Below, one piece after another: positions 1 to 5,239 of a stretch of 5,289 bases of DNA. Origin of the DNA: JAENVT01 sp031373785. Lineage in GTDB: Bacteria > Actinomycetota > Acidimicrobiia > Acidimicrobiales > Ilumatobacteraceae. The DNA is taken from the NCBI GenBank assembly GCA_031373785.1, contig JANMNE010000067.1:1-5289 (forward strand), written 5' to 3'. The number at the start of each line of letters is the position of its first letter. Positions within the stretch are counted from its first letter, which is position 1. Made by a program: the position numbers and the translations under genes. The notes beneath the pieces were generated by a model, which was given only the letters and a program-made list of their open reading frames with translations, was not told the DNA's origin and searched no databases.

Positions 1-87
1 GCGTGACTCGTCCGGCTCGATCTCCTCGAGCACGAACCTGACCGCCTGGTCCTTGAACTCCGGCGTGAAATCCTTCCTTGCTGGCAT
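1..87 (-). CDS. IS3-family transposase OrfA, N-terminal 29 codons (partial at window edge)
   Basis: The visible protein starts MPARKDFTPEFKDQAVRFVL. This is the usual opening of IS3-family OrfA proteins, whose first 60 or so residues form a helix-turn-helix that binds the element's ends. The K/R-x-F-T-P-E-F-K-x-x-A-V pattern is very characteristic. The ATG at 85-87 is preceded on the minus strand by a purine-rich GAGAGGA about 8 nt upstream, a good ribosome-binding site. The reading frame is open to the window edge, so the remaining OrfA and the usual frameshift-fused OrfB integrase lie to the left. Whether the gene is intact cannot be judged. Confidence 0.85.
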   Translation of the reverse strand, partial: MPARKDFTPEFKDQAVRFVLEEIEPDESR

Positions 88-141
88 CTCTTGATCCTCT
101 CAGGGACTGGGAGAACCTGATGCAAAACCCCGGCCGGTTCA
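1..141 (-). mobile_element. IS3-family insertion sequence, left end only (continues outside the window)
   Basis: The segment reads leftward. Its terminus, on the minus strand, is TGAACCGGCCGGGGTTTTGC (122-141), a TG-starting, GC-rich end typical of actinobacterial IS3-family elements. It is followed after about 35 bp by the start of an OrfA-like reading frame. The boundary at 141/142 is supported independently, because relaxase-type protein sequence runs up to base 142 and stops there. The other end and the target duplication are outside the window, so element length and completeness are unknown. The family call rests on the OrfA N-terminus and the end sequence. Confidence 0.8.
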
Positions 142-1053
142 GAGTGCTTCTGCTTCGGCGGTCCAGCGTGTCTGCAGATCTGCGGCACCGTTGCCGGTCT
201 TGTGACCACGAGTGTCCGCCGACGCTTCACGAGTGAGGGCGGCGCGTTCCCAGCGGGTCGGGTCACGACCCTCACGATCGCAGAACACTTCCAACTTGAC
301 AGTAAGTGCGGCATCGACTTGTGAGCTGCGCTTGGAGAACGTCTCCAACAACTCGTCAGACAGGCCGGCGATCTCCGCCTGGCCGTTGACGATCGGACCC
401 CACGCGACCCCCAACCGGTCCACGAGCTCGCTGCGCAGCACCGACTGATACAGGCCGCCGAGCATCCGCTGATACCGCTTCAAATATCTGGCATCGAGCG
501 CCAACCAGCGACCGTCCACCGTTTGCACCTTCGCTGACACCACTGCGTGAGTGTGCAACTGCGGATCATCAGCGCGCGATGTCGTCTGACGAAACGTCGC
601 GATCATCAATCCTTGCGAATCGGGATGCAGACGGCGACCGTCAGCACGCACCCGCGTGGTCGACCCGAACCGCTCCAAATGCGCCAGCGCCGCCGTCACC
701 GCCGCATCGTGCGCCTCCAACAGCCGCGGATCCTGCGTTAACGCCCACAGGACGCTGACCGACTTCGGCGCCGAGAACGTCGCGTCGAACCCGGCGACAG
801 CTCGCACCACCCGACCGTCAGTCAACGTGCGATCGACGAGCGGGTAACCGAGCCGTGTCCCACGAACAGGGTCACGGCCCTCCAACAACAACTCCAACGC
901 CTCACCGGTCACACTGCCGGCGAGACCGAGATCGTCGGCCTGGTTGCCGGTCCACACACCATCCACCTCGCCAGGTGCCCGCGCCAAATAGCGCGTGTAG
1001 TAGTTCGCCGTCGCCGCCGCACTCGACGCATACAGGGTCGTCACCCTCAACAT
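139..1053 (-). pseudogene. MobF (TrwC/TraA-type) conjugative relaxase, truncated after residue 304 by IS3
   Basis: Relaxases of this family nick oriT, stay covalently attached to the DNA and pilot the strand during conjugation. Full-length members usually exceed 900 residues because a RecD-like helicase follows the relaxase domain. Only the relaxase domain remains here. Visible landmarks are the N-terminal tyrosines Y18/Y19 (with Y22) for nicking, the conserved FDATFSAPKSVSVLWAL block (89-105) and the DPQLHTH metal-binding motif (163-169, H167 and H169). The first metal-binding His expected 11 residues before H167 is Gln (Q156). Family-like sequence continues to RWTAEAEAL, then a TGA that is the first three bases of the IS3 inverted repeat. 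The ATG at 1051-1053 gives the usual family start (MLRVTTLY), though only a weak GGGA lies 5 nt upstream. The fragment might still make a nickase-only protein, but transfer without the helicase is unlikely. The missing half may lie beyond the IS3 element. Confidence 0.9.
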
Positions 1054-1065
1054 CGGGTTCCCGAT
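1052..1065. repeat. 14-bp inverted repeat over the relaxase start codon
   Basis: ATCGGGTTCCCGAT has perfect 6-bp arms around a central TT. It covers two bases of the relaxase ATG and the only Shine-Dalgarno-like bases (GGGA on the minus strand). It could be an operator for a dimeric repressor, perhaps the helix-turn-helix protein encoded just upstream, or a small RNA stem limiting relaxase translation. The structure is seen directly and its role is inferred. Confidence 0.4.
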
Positions 1066-1134
1066 CGCGTTCGGGCACTTGTCTGTTTCTCATGTAGTGC
1101 GTCGGTCGGGAAGTGGCGCATGAGAGGTCGCCGG

Positions 1135-1473
1135 TCAGTCCGTTGCCAGCAGTGACAGTTGGGCGCGGTCGGTCAGGTTCTTGCGACGGACTCGTGGTTG
1201 ACGCAAGCGCGGTGTTGTCGCCTTGATCGGACTGGCGGTGAGTTGGACAACAGTGCCGGTCGTGATCAGTTCGCGCAGTGCGAAACTGGGGACGCGCAAT
1301 ACGCCACCGAGGCGCAACACCGGCAGACCATCGGTTCCACCGCCCTCGAGATAGCGGCTCGCCAACTGATACGCCAAGGACCGCCCAATGCGCAGCACAC
1401 GCGCCGCTTCATCGACCGTCAACATCGCCGGAAGGTCATCCAGCGACCCATCGAGCACGACCGCAGTACGCAT
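1135..1473 (-). CDS. Small helix-turn-helix (excisionase/MerR-like, HTH_17 type) DNA-binding protein
   Basis: This 112-residue protein has a winged helix-turn-helix near its start: LTVDEAARVLRIGRSLAYQL (18-37) is the typical helix-turn-helix of excisionase-like proteins, and LPVLRLGGVLRVPSFALREL (50-69) the matching wing and last helix. The C-terminal 40 residues are basic (RLRQPRVRRKNL) and likely unstructured, giving extra DNA contact. Such proteins sit beside recombinases or relaxases and act as directionality factors or transcriptional regulators. No integrase is visible here, so a role in relaxase expression or oriT binding is more likely than excision. It precedes the relaxase by 81 bp on the same strand, consistent with one transcript. 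The start at 1471-1473 lacks a clear ribosome-binding site. The later ATG at codon 17 has none either and would trim only the non-conserved leader. The fold is clear and the biological role is inferred. Confidence 0.8.
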   Translation of the reverse strand: MRTAVVLDGSLDDLPAMLTVDEAARVLRIGRSLAYQLASRYLEGGGTDGLPVLRLGGVLRVPSFALRELITTGTVVQLTASPIKATTPRLRQPRVRRKNLTDRAQLSLLATD

Positions 1474-1560
1474 CAGGATGTCTTCACTACACCGATGTCA
1501 TTCGCGATGCAACCCCCGCAAACCCAAGTCCCACAACGGTTCCGGACGCACTGGTACGCA

Positions 1561-1583
1561 CCGACACCAAACGAGACTGTCGG
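1561..1583. repeat. Hairpin with perfect 6-bp arms in the control region
   Basis: CCGACA (1561-1566) and TGTCGG (1578-1583) are perfect inverted arms around an 11-nt loop. On the minus strand the right-hand arm is embedded in TTTGGTGTCGGTGCG, which loosely resembles the GGTGT/GGTGC nic region of the F-plasmid MobF system with one extra base. The arms are seen directly. The oriT reading is speculative. Confidence 0.4.
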
Positions 1584-1632
1584 ACACTGACTGACACACG
1601 ACCGCCCGTTGATGTGACGAAAGTCATACCGT

Positions 1633-1644
1633 GACGAATTCGTC
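1633..1644. promoter_or_regulatory. Perfect 12-bp palindrome, candidate operator
   Basis: GACGAATTCGTC is fully self-complementary. Its left half belongs to a GTGACGAA octamer that also occurs 17 bp to the left (1614-1621), about 1.6 helical turns away. It lies about 160 bp upstream of the helix-turn-helix gene start. A dimeric regulator site, possibly for that protein, is the simplest reading. No binding protein can be assigned from sequence alone. Confidence 0.4.
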
Positions 1645-1755
1645 TGGCAGCGCTCGCCCGAAGAGAAACCGGCCGCGAACGGGAAGTCTTGGAGTCTGCT
1701 TTTTGCGACGTCAGAACTGTGTCATGACGGCCTGATCTGCGCGTGTGGCTTCATG

Positions 1756-2175
1756 TCACACCCACGGATTGACGACGTCGAGTTGGGCGAACCGCTCGAA
1801 GTCGTGCACGTTGCGGGTGACCATGATCATCCCGTGCACCAGGGCGGTCGCACCGATCAGGGCGTCTCGAAAGGGCGCTGGGTCTGGGACATGCAACGCG
1901 GCGGCCCGAGTGGCCACGGACACGTCGACGGGCACGATTCGATCGGAGAATGCAGGCACGACGCTGTTGTCGAGCCAGCCGCGCAGGACCTCACCCTTGG
2001 CCGGGTCACTTCGCTCGGCGAGTAGCACGCCGTGCTCGAGTTCGTGCAATGAGATCACGGACATGAACATCAGTACCGCGGGAACGTCGCTTGCCCAATC
2101 GATGACACGGCGATGCGCCTTTCCGGATTTGGCCTTGCGAAGCTCTGATACCACGTTGGTGTCGAGCAAGTACAT
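1756..2175 (-). CDS. vapC: VapC-type PIN-domain ribonuclease toxin
   Basis: The 139-residue product is the usual length of a VapC toxin. These are Mg2+-dependent endoribonucleases that cut tRNA or rRNA and halt growth when the antitoxin is lost. The PIN motifs are all present: MYLLDTNVVSEL with D5 near the start, the first central acidic residue E45 in SLHELEHG, D104 in FRDALIGATAL, and the closing VTRNVHDF with N122 and D125. Nothing suggests inactivation. The ATG at 2173-2175 overlaps the antitoxin stop by one base (TGATG), the normal arrangement for translational coupling that keeps antitoxin synthesis first. The sequence resembles the FitB-like branch paired with Phd/YefM antitoxins. The RNA target cannot be read from the sequence. 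On a mobile element its likely benefit is stabilisation by killing or arresting plasmid-free cells. Confidence 0.92.
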   Translation of the reverse strand: MYLLDTNVVSELRKAKSGKAHRRVIDWASDVPAVLMFMSVISLHELEHGVLLAERSDPAKGEVLRGWLDNSVVPAFSDRIVPVDVSVATRAAALHVPDPAPFRDALIGATALVHGMIMVTRNVHDFERFAQLDVVNPWV

Positions 2176-2432
2176 CAGTCGAACCGTGCAGGGTCGGCTG
2201 CATCTCCGATGACCGGAATCTCGAAGTCGATGTCTTCGATCCCTCTCGGCTCAGAGAGCAGTTCGATCATGCTCGTCTGGTTCGCGGCGAGCCGCTTGTA
2301 ACTCTCGAAGCTCAAGAGAACATGAGAAGGACGACCTCGGTCTGTGATGTAGACCGGCCCCGATTGGGCTGCTCTCTTGGCGCCGCCCGTGTCCTGGTTG
2401 AACTCTCGACTGGTTAGTTTGTTGGTCTTCAT
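2175..2432 (-). CDS. Phd/YefM-type antitoxin of the VapC pair
   Basis: This is an 85-residue antitoxin. Residues 8-45 match the Phd/YefM pattern: SREFNQDTGGAKRAAQSGPV followed by ITDRGRPSHVLLSFESYKRL. That N-terminal half dimerises and binds the operator. The acidic tail (IEDIDFEIPVIGD and beyond) is the part that in this family wraps the toxin and blocks its active site. The start at 2430-2432 was chosen over an in-frame ATG at 2496-2498 because a strong GAGGAG lies 6 nt upstream (2439-2444) and the family homology begins exactly here. The longer version would also start inside the promoter. The gene is followed by vapC with a one-base overlap. Expression is probably autorepressed by the antitoxin-toxin complex at the 20-bp palindrome just upstream. 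Function is confident; pairing of a Phd/YefM antitoxin with a PIN toxin is a known combination. Confidence 0.9.
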   Translation of the reverse strand: MKTNKLTSREFNQDTGGAKRAAQSGPVYITDRGRPSHVLLSFESYKRLAANQTSMIELLSEPRGIEDIDFEIPVIGDAADPARFD

Positions 2433-2453
2433 AGTCAACTCCTCGACACATCG

Positions 2454-2473
2454 TTGTAGCAATGTTACTACAA
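2454..2473. promoter_or_regulatory. Operator palindrome of the toxin-antitoxin operon
   Basis: TTGTAGCAATGTTACTACAA pairs at 8 of 10 half-site positions (TTGTAG.AA..TT.CTACAA). It lies 21 bp upstream of the antitoxin ATG and overlaps the predicted -10 box and transcription start. This is the expected place for conditional-cooperativity autorepression by an antitoxin-toxin complex. The symmetry is seen directly and its use as operator is inferred from operon type. Confidence 0.75.
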
Positions 2474-2498
2474 TGGCCAGGCGAACGCAATGCGTCAA
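2470..2498 (-). promoter_or_regulatory. Predicted promoter of the toxin-antitoxin operon
   Basis: On the minus strand TTGACG (2493-2498) matches the -35 consensus at five of six bases. A 17-bp spacer follows, then CATTGT (2470-2475), a weaker -10 box matching three of six. The start would fall near 2463, inside the palindrome, giving a leader of about 30 nt with the GAGGAG ribosome-binding site. The -35 and the spacing are good and the -10 is weak. Confidence 0.55.
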
Positions 2499-2569
2499 CC
2501 GGCAGCAGTAGTTGCGGCAGCACGCGGTGAGCCCCGCCCGACGGTGAGTCGTCAGGTGCCTTGCCTAGC

Positions 2570-2588
2570 ACCGGATCCATTATCCGGT
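2570..2588. repeat. Perfect 7-bp inverted repeat with 5-nt loop
   Basis: ACCGGAT (2570-2576) and ATCCGGT (2582-2588) flank CCATT. No T-run follows in either direction, so it is not a standard terminator. It could be a protein-binding site or part of a larger structured region with the hairpin 60 bp to the right. The function is unknown. Confidence 0.45.
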
Positions 2589-2650
2589 TGCCGAACGGAC
2601 GCAATTGACAGACAATGGTGTCGCCGCCCCGGTATGGAGGAGCGGAAGTA

Positions 2651-2704
2651 GAGCCCCGGAGGAGCCGGCGACATCCGAGAGGATGATTGCGGGAGCCGGG
2701 GCTC
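2651..2704. repeat. 54-nt compound hairpin of unknown function next to the IS21 left end
   Basis: GAGCCCCGG (2651-2659) and CCGGGGCTC (2696-2704) form a perfect 9-bp outer stem. The tip is a perfect 5-bp stem, CATCC (2672-2676) with GGATG (2681-2685), closed by GAGA, a GNRA-type tetraloop. Between them, bases 2665-2671 and 2687-2693 can pair with one mismatch and one wobble, flanked by possible tandem G-A pairs. GGAGCCGG also repeats directly at 2661-2668 and 2692-2699. There is no T-run for a terminator. The GNRA loop and paired internal segments suggest a folded RNA or a single-strand DNA hairpin, but no known family is recognised. Confidence 0.5.
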
Positions 2705-2716
2705 ATGCGTGTCGCC

Positions 2717-2793
2717 CGCCAGTGGGATGGGACCACTTTGAAGTGAGTTCCGCCAGTGTGATGGGACCACCTGTCCGCCAGTGATGGGACCAC
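2717..2793 (+). repeat. Left-end transposase-binding repeats L1, L2, L3
   Basis: L1 (2717-2736) is CGCCAGTGGGATGGGACCAC, L2 (2751-2770) is CGCCAGTGTGATGGGACCAC, and L3 (2776-2793) is the same minus two bases, CGCCAGTGATGGGACCAC. Start-to-start spacings are 34 and 25 bp. Multiple terminal repeats of this kind are known in IS21-family elements as IstA binding sites. Assignment as IstA sites is inferred from family. Confidence 0.8.
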
Positions 2794-2829
2794 CCGGGGG
2801 TCCGTCAGTTCGGTGCTGTCACGGGTGAG

Positions 2830-2867
2830 CATCGCCGCTCCTGCTGACAGTCCGAGAGGCGGCGATG
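2830..2867 (+). promoter_or_regulatory. RNA hairpin burying the istA start codon
   Basis: CATCGCCGC (2830-2838) and GCGGCGATG (2859-2867) are perfect 9-bp complements with a 20-nt loop. The ATG of istA (2865-2867) is entirely within the stem and the Shine-Dalgarno GAGAGG (2854-2859) sits at its inner edge. A transcript entering from outside would carry both arms and be poorly translated. This resembles the known protection of IS10 and IS50 transposase genes from read-through transcription. The structure is seen directly and its effect is inferred. Confidence 0.55.
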
Positions 2868-4436
2868 GCATTCCGGGAGGTTCCGATGTTCGAGGTTCGA
2901 GAAGTGCTGCGGTTGTGGTTGGGGGGTGAGGGACTTCGTGCCGTCGCCCGGCTCAGCCGGGTCGATCGCAAGACCGTGCGCCGCTATGTCGACGCCGCGA
3001 TCGAGGCCGGCGTCGTCGCCGATGGCGGCGTCGGGCAGCTCACCGATCAGGTGTTGGGTCGGGTGGTGGAGATCGTGCGCCCGCATCGCAGCGATGGTCA
3101 CGGTGAGCCGTGGGCGATGCTCGTTGCTCGCCGCGACAAGGTCGCCGAGTGGGTCACGGCCGGGGTGGCCGGGGTGAAGATCTGCGAGCTGTTGGCCCGT
3201 GATGGCGTGGTCGTGCCGGAGCGGACGGTTCAGCGGTTCATCGCGATCGAGTTCGGTCCCCGTCGAGGACAGGGGTCGACGGTGCGGGTCGCTGATGGTG
3301 AACCCGGTGGCGAGTTGCAGATCGACTTCGCCCGCCTCGGTCTGTTGCACGATCCGGTGACCGGCAAGCGGCGGGTGTGTCACGCGTTGATCTTGACGGC
3401 GGTGTTCTCGCGGCACATGTTCGTGTGGTTGTCGTTCACGCAGACCACCGAGACGGTGATCGCTGGGTGTGAGGCGGCGTGGGGGTTCTTCGGTGGCGTG
3501 TTCAAGGTGTTGATCCCGGACAACCTCACCCCGGTCGTCACGAAGGCTGACCAGCTGGAGCCAAGGTTAAACGAGGCGTTCGTCGAGTACGCCCAGTCAC
3601 GCGGGTTCGTGATCGACCCGGCCCGTGTGGCGACACCGACGGACAAGCCGCGGGTGGAACGGATGGTGCAGTTCGTCAGGTCGTCGTTCTGGAACGGTGA
3701 GACTTTCACCGATCTCGCCGACGCTCAGGCGAAGGTGACAGCGTGGTGTGCGCAGCGGGCGGGGATGCGGGTCCATGGCACGACCCAGTGCCGACCGCTC
3801 GAGCACTTCCGTTTGGAGGAGCAGTCGTTGTTGTTGCCGGCCCCGGCCGAGCACTACGACGTGCCGATCTATGCGACATGTCGGGTGCATCGGGATCATC
3901 ACATCGAGATCGCCAAGGCCCTCTACTCGATCCCGGGGAACCTGCTCGGCGCCCGCGTCCAGGTCCGCGCCGACCGCCGCCTGGTCAGGGTGTTCCATCG
4001 GGGCCAGTTGATCAAGGTCCACCCGCGACAGCAGCCCGGTCATCGTTCGACGGACCCGGCGGATCTGCCCGCCGAGCAGACCACCTACGCGTTGCGGGAC
4101 ATCGCCCATCTGCAGCACCTCGCTTCCGGTCACGGCGAGGCGATCGGCGCGTATGCGACTGCGGTGTTGGACACCCCGTTGCCGTGGACGAAGATGCGCC
4201 AGGTCTACGCGCTGTTGGGCCTGGTCAAGAAGTGGGGACCGGACAAGGTCGAGGCCGCCTGCCGGCGGGCGTTGGACGCAGAGGCGATCAGCGTGCCGTT
4301 GATCGGCCGGATGCTCGACCGGGCCACCGAAGCAAACCAACCAGACGAACCGCCGGCGCCGCCGGCAACGACACGGTTCGCTCGCGATCCCGACGAGTTC
4401 ACCACCTCGACGGCGAAGGCTCGGAGGTCGGCGTGA
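2865..4436 (+). CDS. istA: IS21-family DDE transposase IstA
   Basis: IstA cuts and joins the element's ends. The 523-residue product has an N-terminal helix-turn-helix (about 23-42, GLRAVARLSRVDRKTVRRYV) for end binding. The integrase-type catalytic core has D154 in LQIDFARLG, D219 in LIPDNLTPVV and E265 in KPRVERMVQF, a complete DDE triad. A C-terminal region (about 330-480) is of the kind seen in IS21 transposases, and the tail is short and proline-rich. The start at 2865 gives the family-typical MAFREV opening with GAGAGG 5 nt upstream; the ATG at codon 8 has no comparable support. The stop overlaps the istB start. All catalytic residues and the full length are intact, so activity is plausible. 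Translation may be limited by the hairpin over the start codon. Confidence 0.95.
   Translation: MAFREVPMFEVREVLRLWLGGEGLRAVARLSRVDRKTVRRYVDAAIEAGVVADGGVGQLTDQVLGRVVEIVRPHRSDGHGEPWAMLVARRDKVAEWVTAGVAGVKICELLARDGVVVPERTVQRFIAIEFGPRRGQGSTVRVADGEPGGELQIDFARLGLLHDPVTGKRRVCHALILTAVFSRHMFVWLSFTQTTETVIAGCEAAWGFFGGVFKVLIPDNLTPVVTKADQLEPRLNEAFVEYAQSRGFVIDPARVATPTDKPRVERMVQFVRSSFWNGETFTDLADAQAKVTAWCAQRAGMRVHGTTQCRPLEHFRLEEQSLLLPAPAEHYDVPIYATCRVHRDHHIEIAKALYSIPGNLLGARVQVRADRRLVRVFHRGQLIKVHPRQQPGHRSTDPADLPAEQTTYALRDIAHLQHLASGHGEAIGAYATAVLDTPLPWTKMRQVYALLGLVKKWGPDKVEAACRRALDAEAISVPLIGRMLDRATEANQPDEPPAPPATTRFARDPDEFTTSTAKARRSA
4423..4427 (+). promoter_or_regulatory. Ribosome-binding site fixing the istB GTG start
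   Basis: GGAGG lies inside the last codons of istA, 5 nt before GTG. It decides the istB start in a frame that is otherwise open far upstream. Confidence 0.8.
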
Positions 4437-5227
4437 GCCCGCAGCTGACCGTCACCTCGGACTTGAAGGCGTTGTTGCGGCGGGTGAAGCTCGGCCGTTG
4501 CCTCGACACGTTGCCCGAGCGGCTCACGCTCGCGCACCAACAGCAGCTGACCCATCACGAGTTCCTCGAGACGCTCCTCGCTGACGAGGTCACCCGTCGC
4601 GACACCCAGTCGGCGCTGCTGCGCGCGAAGACCGCAGGGCTCGACGCGTCGATGACGTTGGACCGCTGGGACGACACCGCGAAGATCACCTACGACCGCA
4701 CGATCTTCAACGAGCTCTGCTCACTGCGCTTCGTTGACGCACCCAACGATGTCGTCATCCTCGGCCCCGTCGGGGTCGGCAAGACATTCCTCGCCACCGC
4801 GCTCGGTCACATCGCCATCCGCCGCGGGCGCAGTGTCCACTTCGAACGCGCCGACGTCTTGCTGAAGCGGCTGAAAGCAACCAGGCTCGACAACAGCCAC
4901 GACACCGAAGTCCGCAAGCTGCTCCGCGTCGACGTGCTCATCATCGACGACTTTGCCCTCCGAGCGATGGACAACATCGACACCGCCGAGGTCTACGAGA
5001 TCGTCGTCGAACGCCACCGGCGCGCCTCGACGATCCTCACCTCCAACCGGGACCCCGGCGAGATGCTCGCCCAGATGGCCGACCCACTCCTCGCACAATC
5101 CGCGATCGACCGGCTTCACTCCAACGCCCACGAACTCGTCATCGACGGCGAGTCCTACCGGCGACGCCAACGACCCACCCTTGACACCAGCCACCCCGCC
5201 GAACCATCATCACCACGCCGACACTGA
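4433..5227 (+). CDS. istB: IS21-family AAA+ helper ATPase IstB
   Basis: IstB is the DnaC-like AAA+ ATPase that assembles on target DNA and activates IstA. The 264-residue product is of normal length. It has an N-terminal helical part (about 9-60), Walker A GPVGVGKT (111-118), Walker B VLIIDDFAL (168-176, D172/D173) and the sensor segment TILTSNRDPGEM, followed by the conserved AIDRL helix. The start is taken as GTG at 4433, which overlaps the istA stop (GTGA). A strong GGAGG lies 5 nt upstream (4423-4427) and the family homology begins just after it. The frame stays open upstream to 3743, but that part is only the shadow of istA. The four-base overlap implies translational coupling with istA. 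No inactivating change is seen. Confidence 0.95.
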   Translation: MSPQLTVTSDLKALLRRVKLGRCLDTLPERLTLAHQQQLTHHEFLETLLADEVTRRDTQSALLRAKTAGLDASMTLDRWDDTAKITYDRTIFNELCSLRFVDAPNDVVILGPVGVGKTFLATALGHIAIRRGRSVHFERADVLLKRLKATRLDNSHDTEVRKLLRVDVLIIDDFALRAMDNIDTAEVYEIVVERHRRASTILTSNRDPGEMLAQMADPLLAQSAIDRLHSNAHELVIDGESYRRRQRPTLDTSHPAEPSSPRRH

Positions 5228-5239
5228 CACCCCCGACCC

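Larger units (their letters stand above)
1474..1755. other. Non-coding control region, candidate operator/oriT region
   Basis: These 282 bases separate the vapC stop from the helix-turn-helix gene, which is read leftward from here. No convincing gene or consensus promoter was found. The stretch is richer in small symmetric elements than the coding DNA: a hairpin at 1561-1583, a perfect 12-bp palindrome at 1633-1644, and the octamer GTGACGAA at 1614-1621 repeated at 1631-1638, 17 bp apart. Pentamer GACAC recurs three times between 1563 and 1596. The position upstream of the relaxase operon is where MobF systems often keep oriT. No terminator for vapC was recognised: only weak short arms (1743-1747 with 1757-1761), with no following T-run in the right direction. 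Confidence 0.45.
2499..2709. other. Non-coding gap between the toxin-antitoxin promoter and IS21
   Basis: No supportable gene is present; open frames here are GC-rich shadows without family sequence. The stretch holds two strong inverted repeats (2570-2588 and 2651-2704), listed separately. A lone consensus-like TTGACA at 2604-2609 on the plus strand has no well-spaced -10 box (the nearest candidate, TATGGA, is 22 bp away), so no promoter is called. Whatever originally followed to the right has been separated by the IS21 insertion. Confidence 0.5.

Noticed and set aside
902..1093. Minus-strand frame starting upstream of and overlapping the relaxase start
   Set aside because: It is out of frame with the relaxase, shows no family sequence and lies over clearly relaxase-coding bases.
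1487..1627. Minus-strand 46-codon open frame in the control region
   Set aside because: It has no ribosome-binding site, a Ser/Val-rich composition without recognisable family, and overlaps the hairpin; most likely chance.
1159..1634. Plus-strand open frames opposite the helix-turn-helix gene
   Set aside because: High-GC antisense shadows with no ribosome-binding site or recognisable motif.
2433..2498. 22-codon N-terminal extension of the antitoxin
   Set aside because: It would begin inside the -35 box and lacks a ribosome-binding site, while the internal ATG has GAGGAG 6 nt upstream and the family-typical start.
2604..2609. TTGACA as a plus-strand promoter -35 box
   Set aside because: No acceptable -10 box at 16-19 bp; the nearest TATGGA is 22 bp away and there is no gene directly downstream before the IS.
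2651..2704. Group II intron domain V
   Set aside because: The GAGCC start and GNRA tip are reminiscent, but the 3' side does not complement GAGCCGG in the required register, the length is wrong, and no intron-encoded protein or other domain is present.
2651..2704. Rho-independent terminator or integron attC site
   Set aside because: No T-run follows the stem in either direction, and the GTTRRRY/RYYYAAC core sites of attC are absent.
2251..2871. Long minus-strand frame crossing the IS21 left end and the antitoxin gene
   Set aside because: It spans an IS boundary and reads the antitoxin in the wrong frame, so it is an artefact.
3743..4432. Upstream extension of the istB frame
   Set aside because: The bases encode IstA catalytic and C-terminal sequence in another frame; IstB homology begins just after the GTG at 4433.
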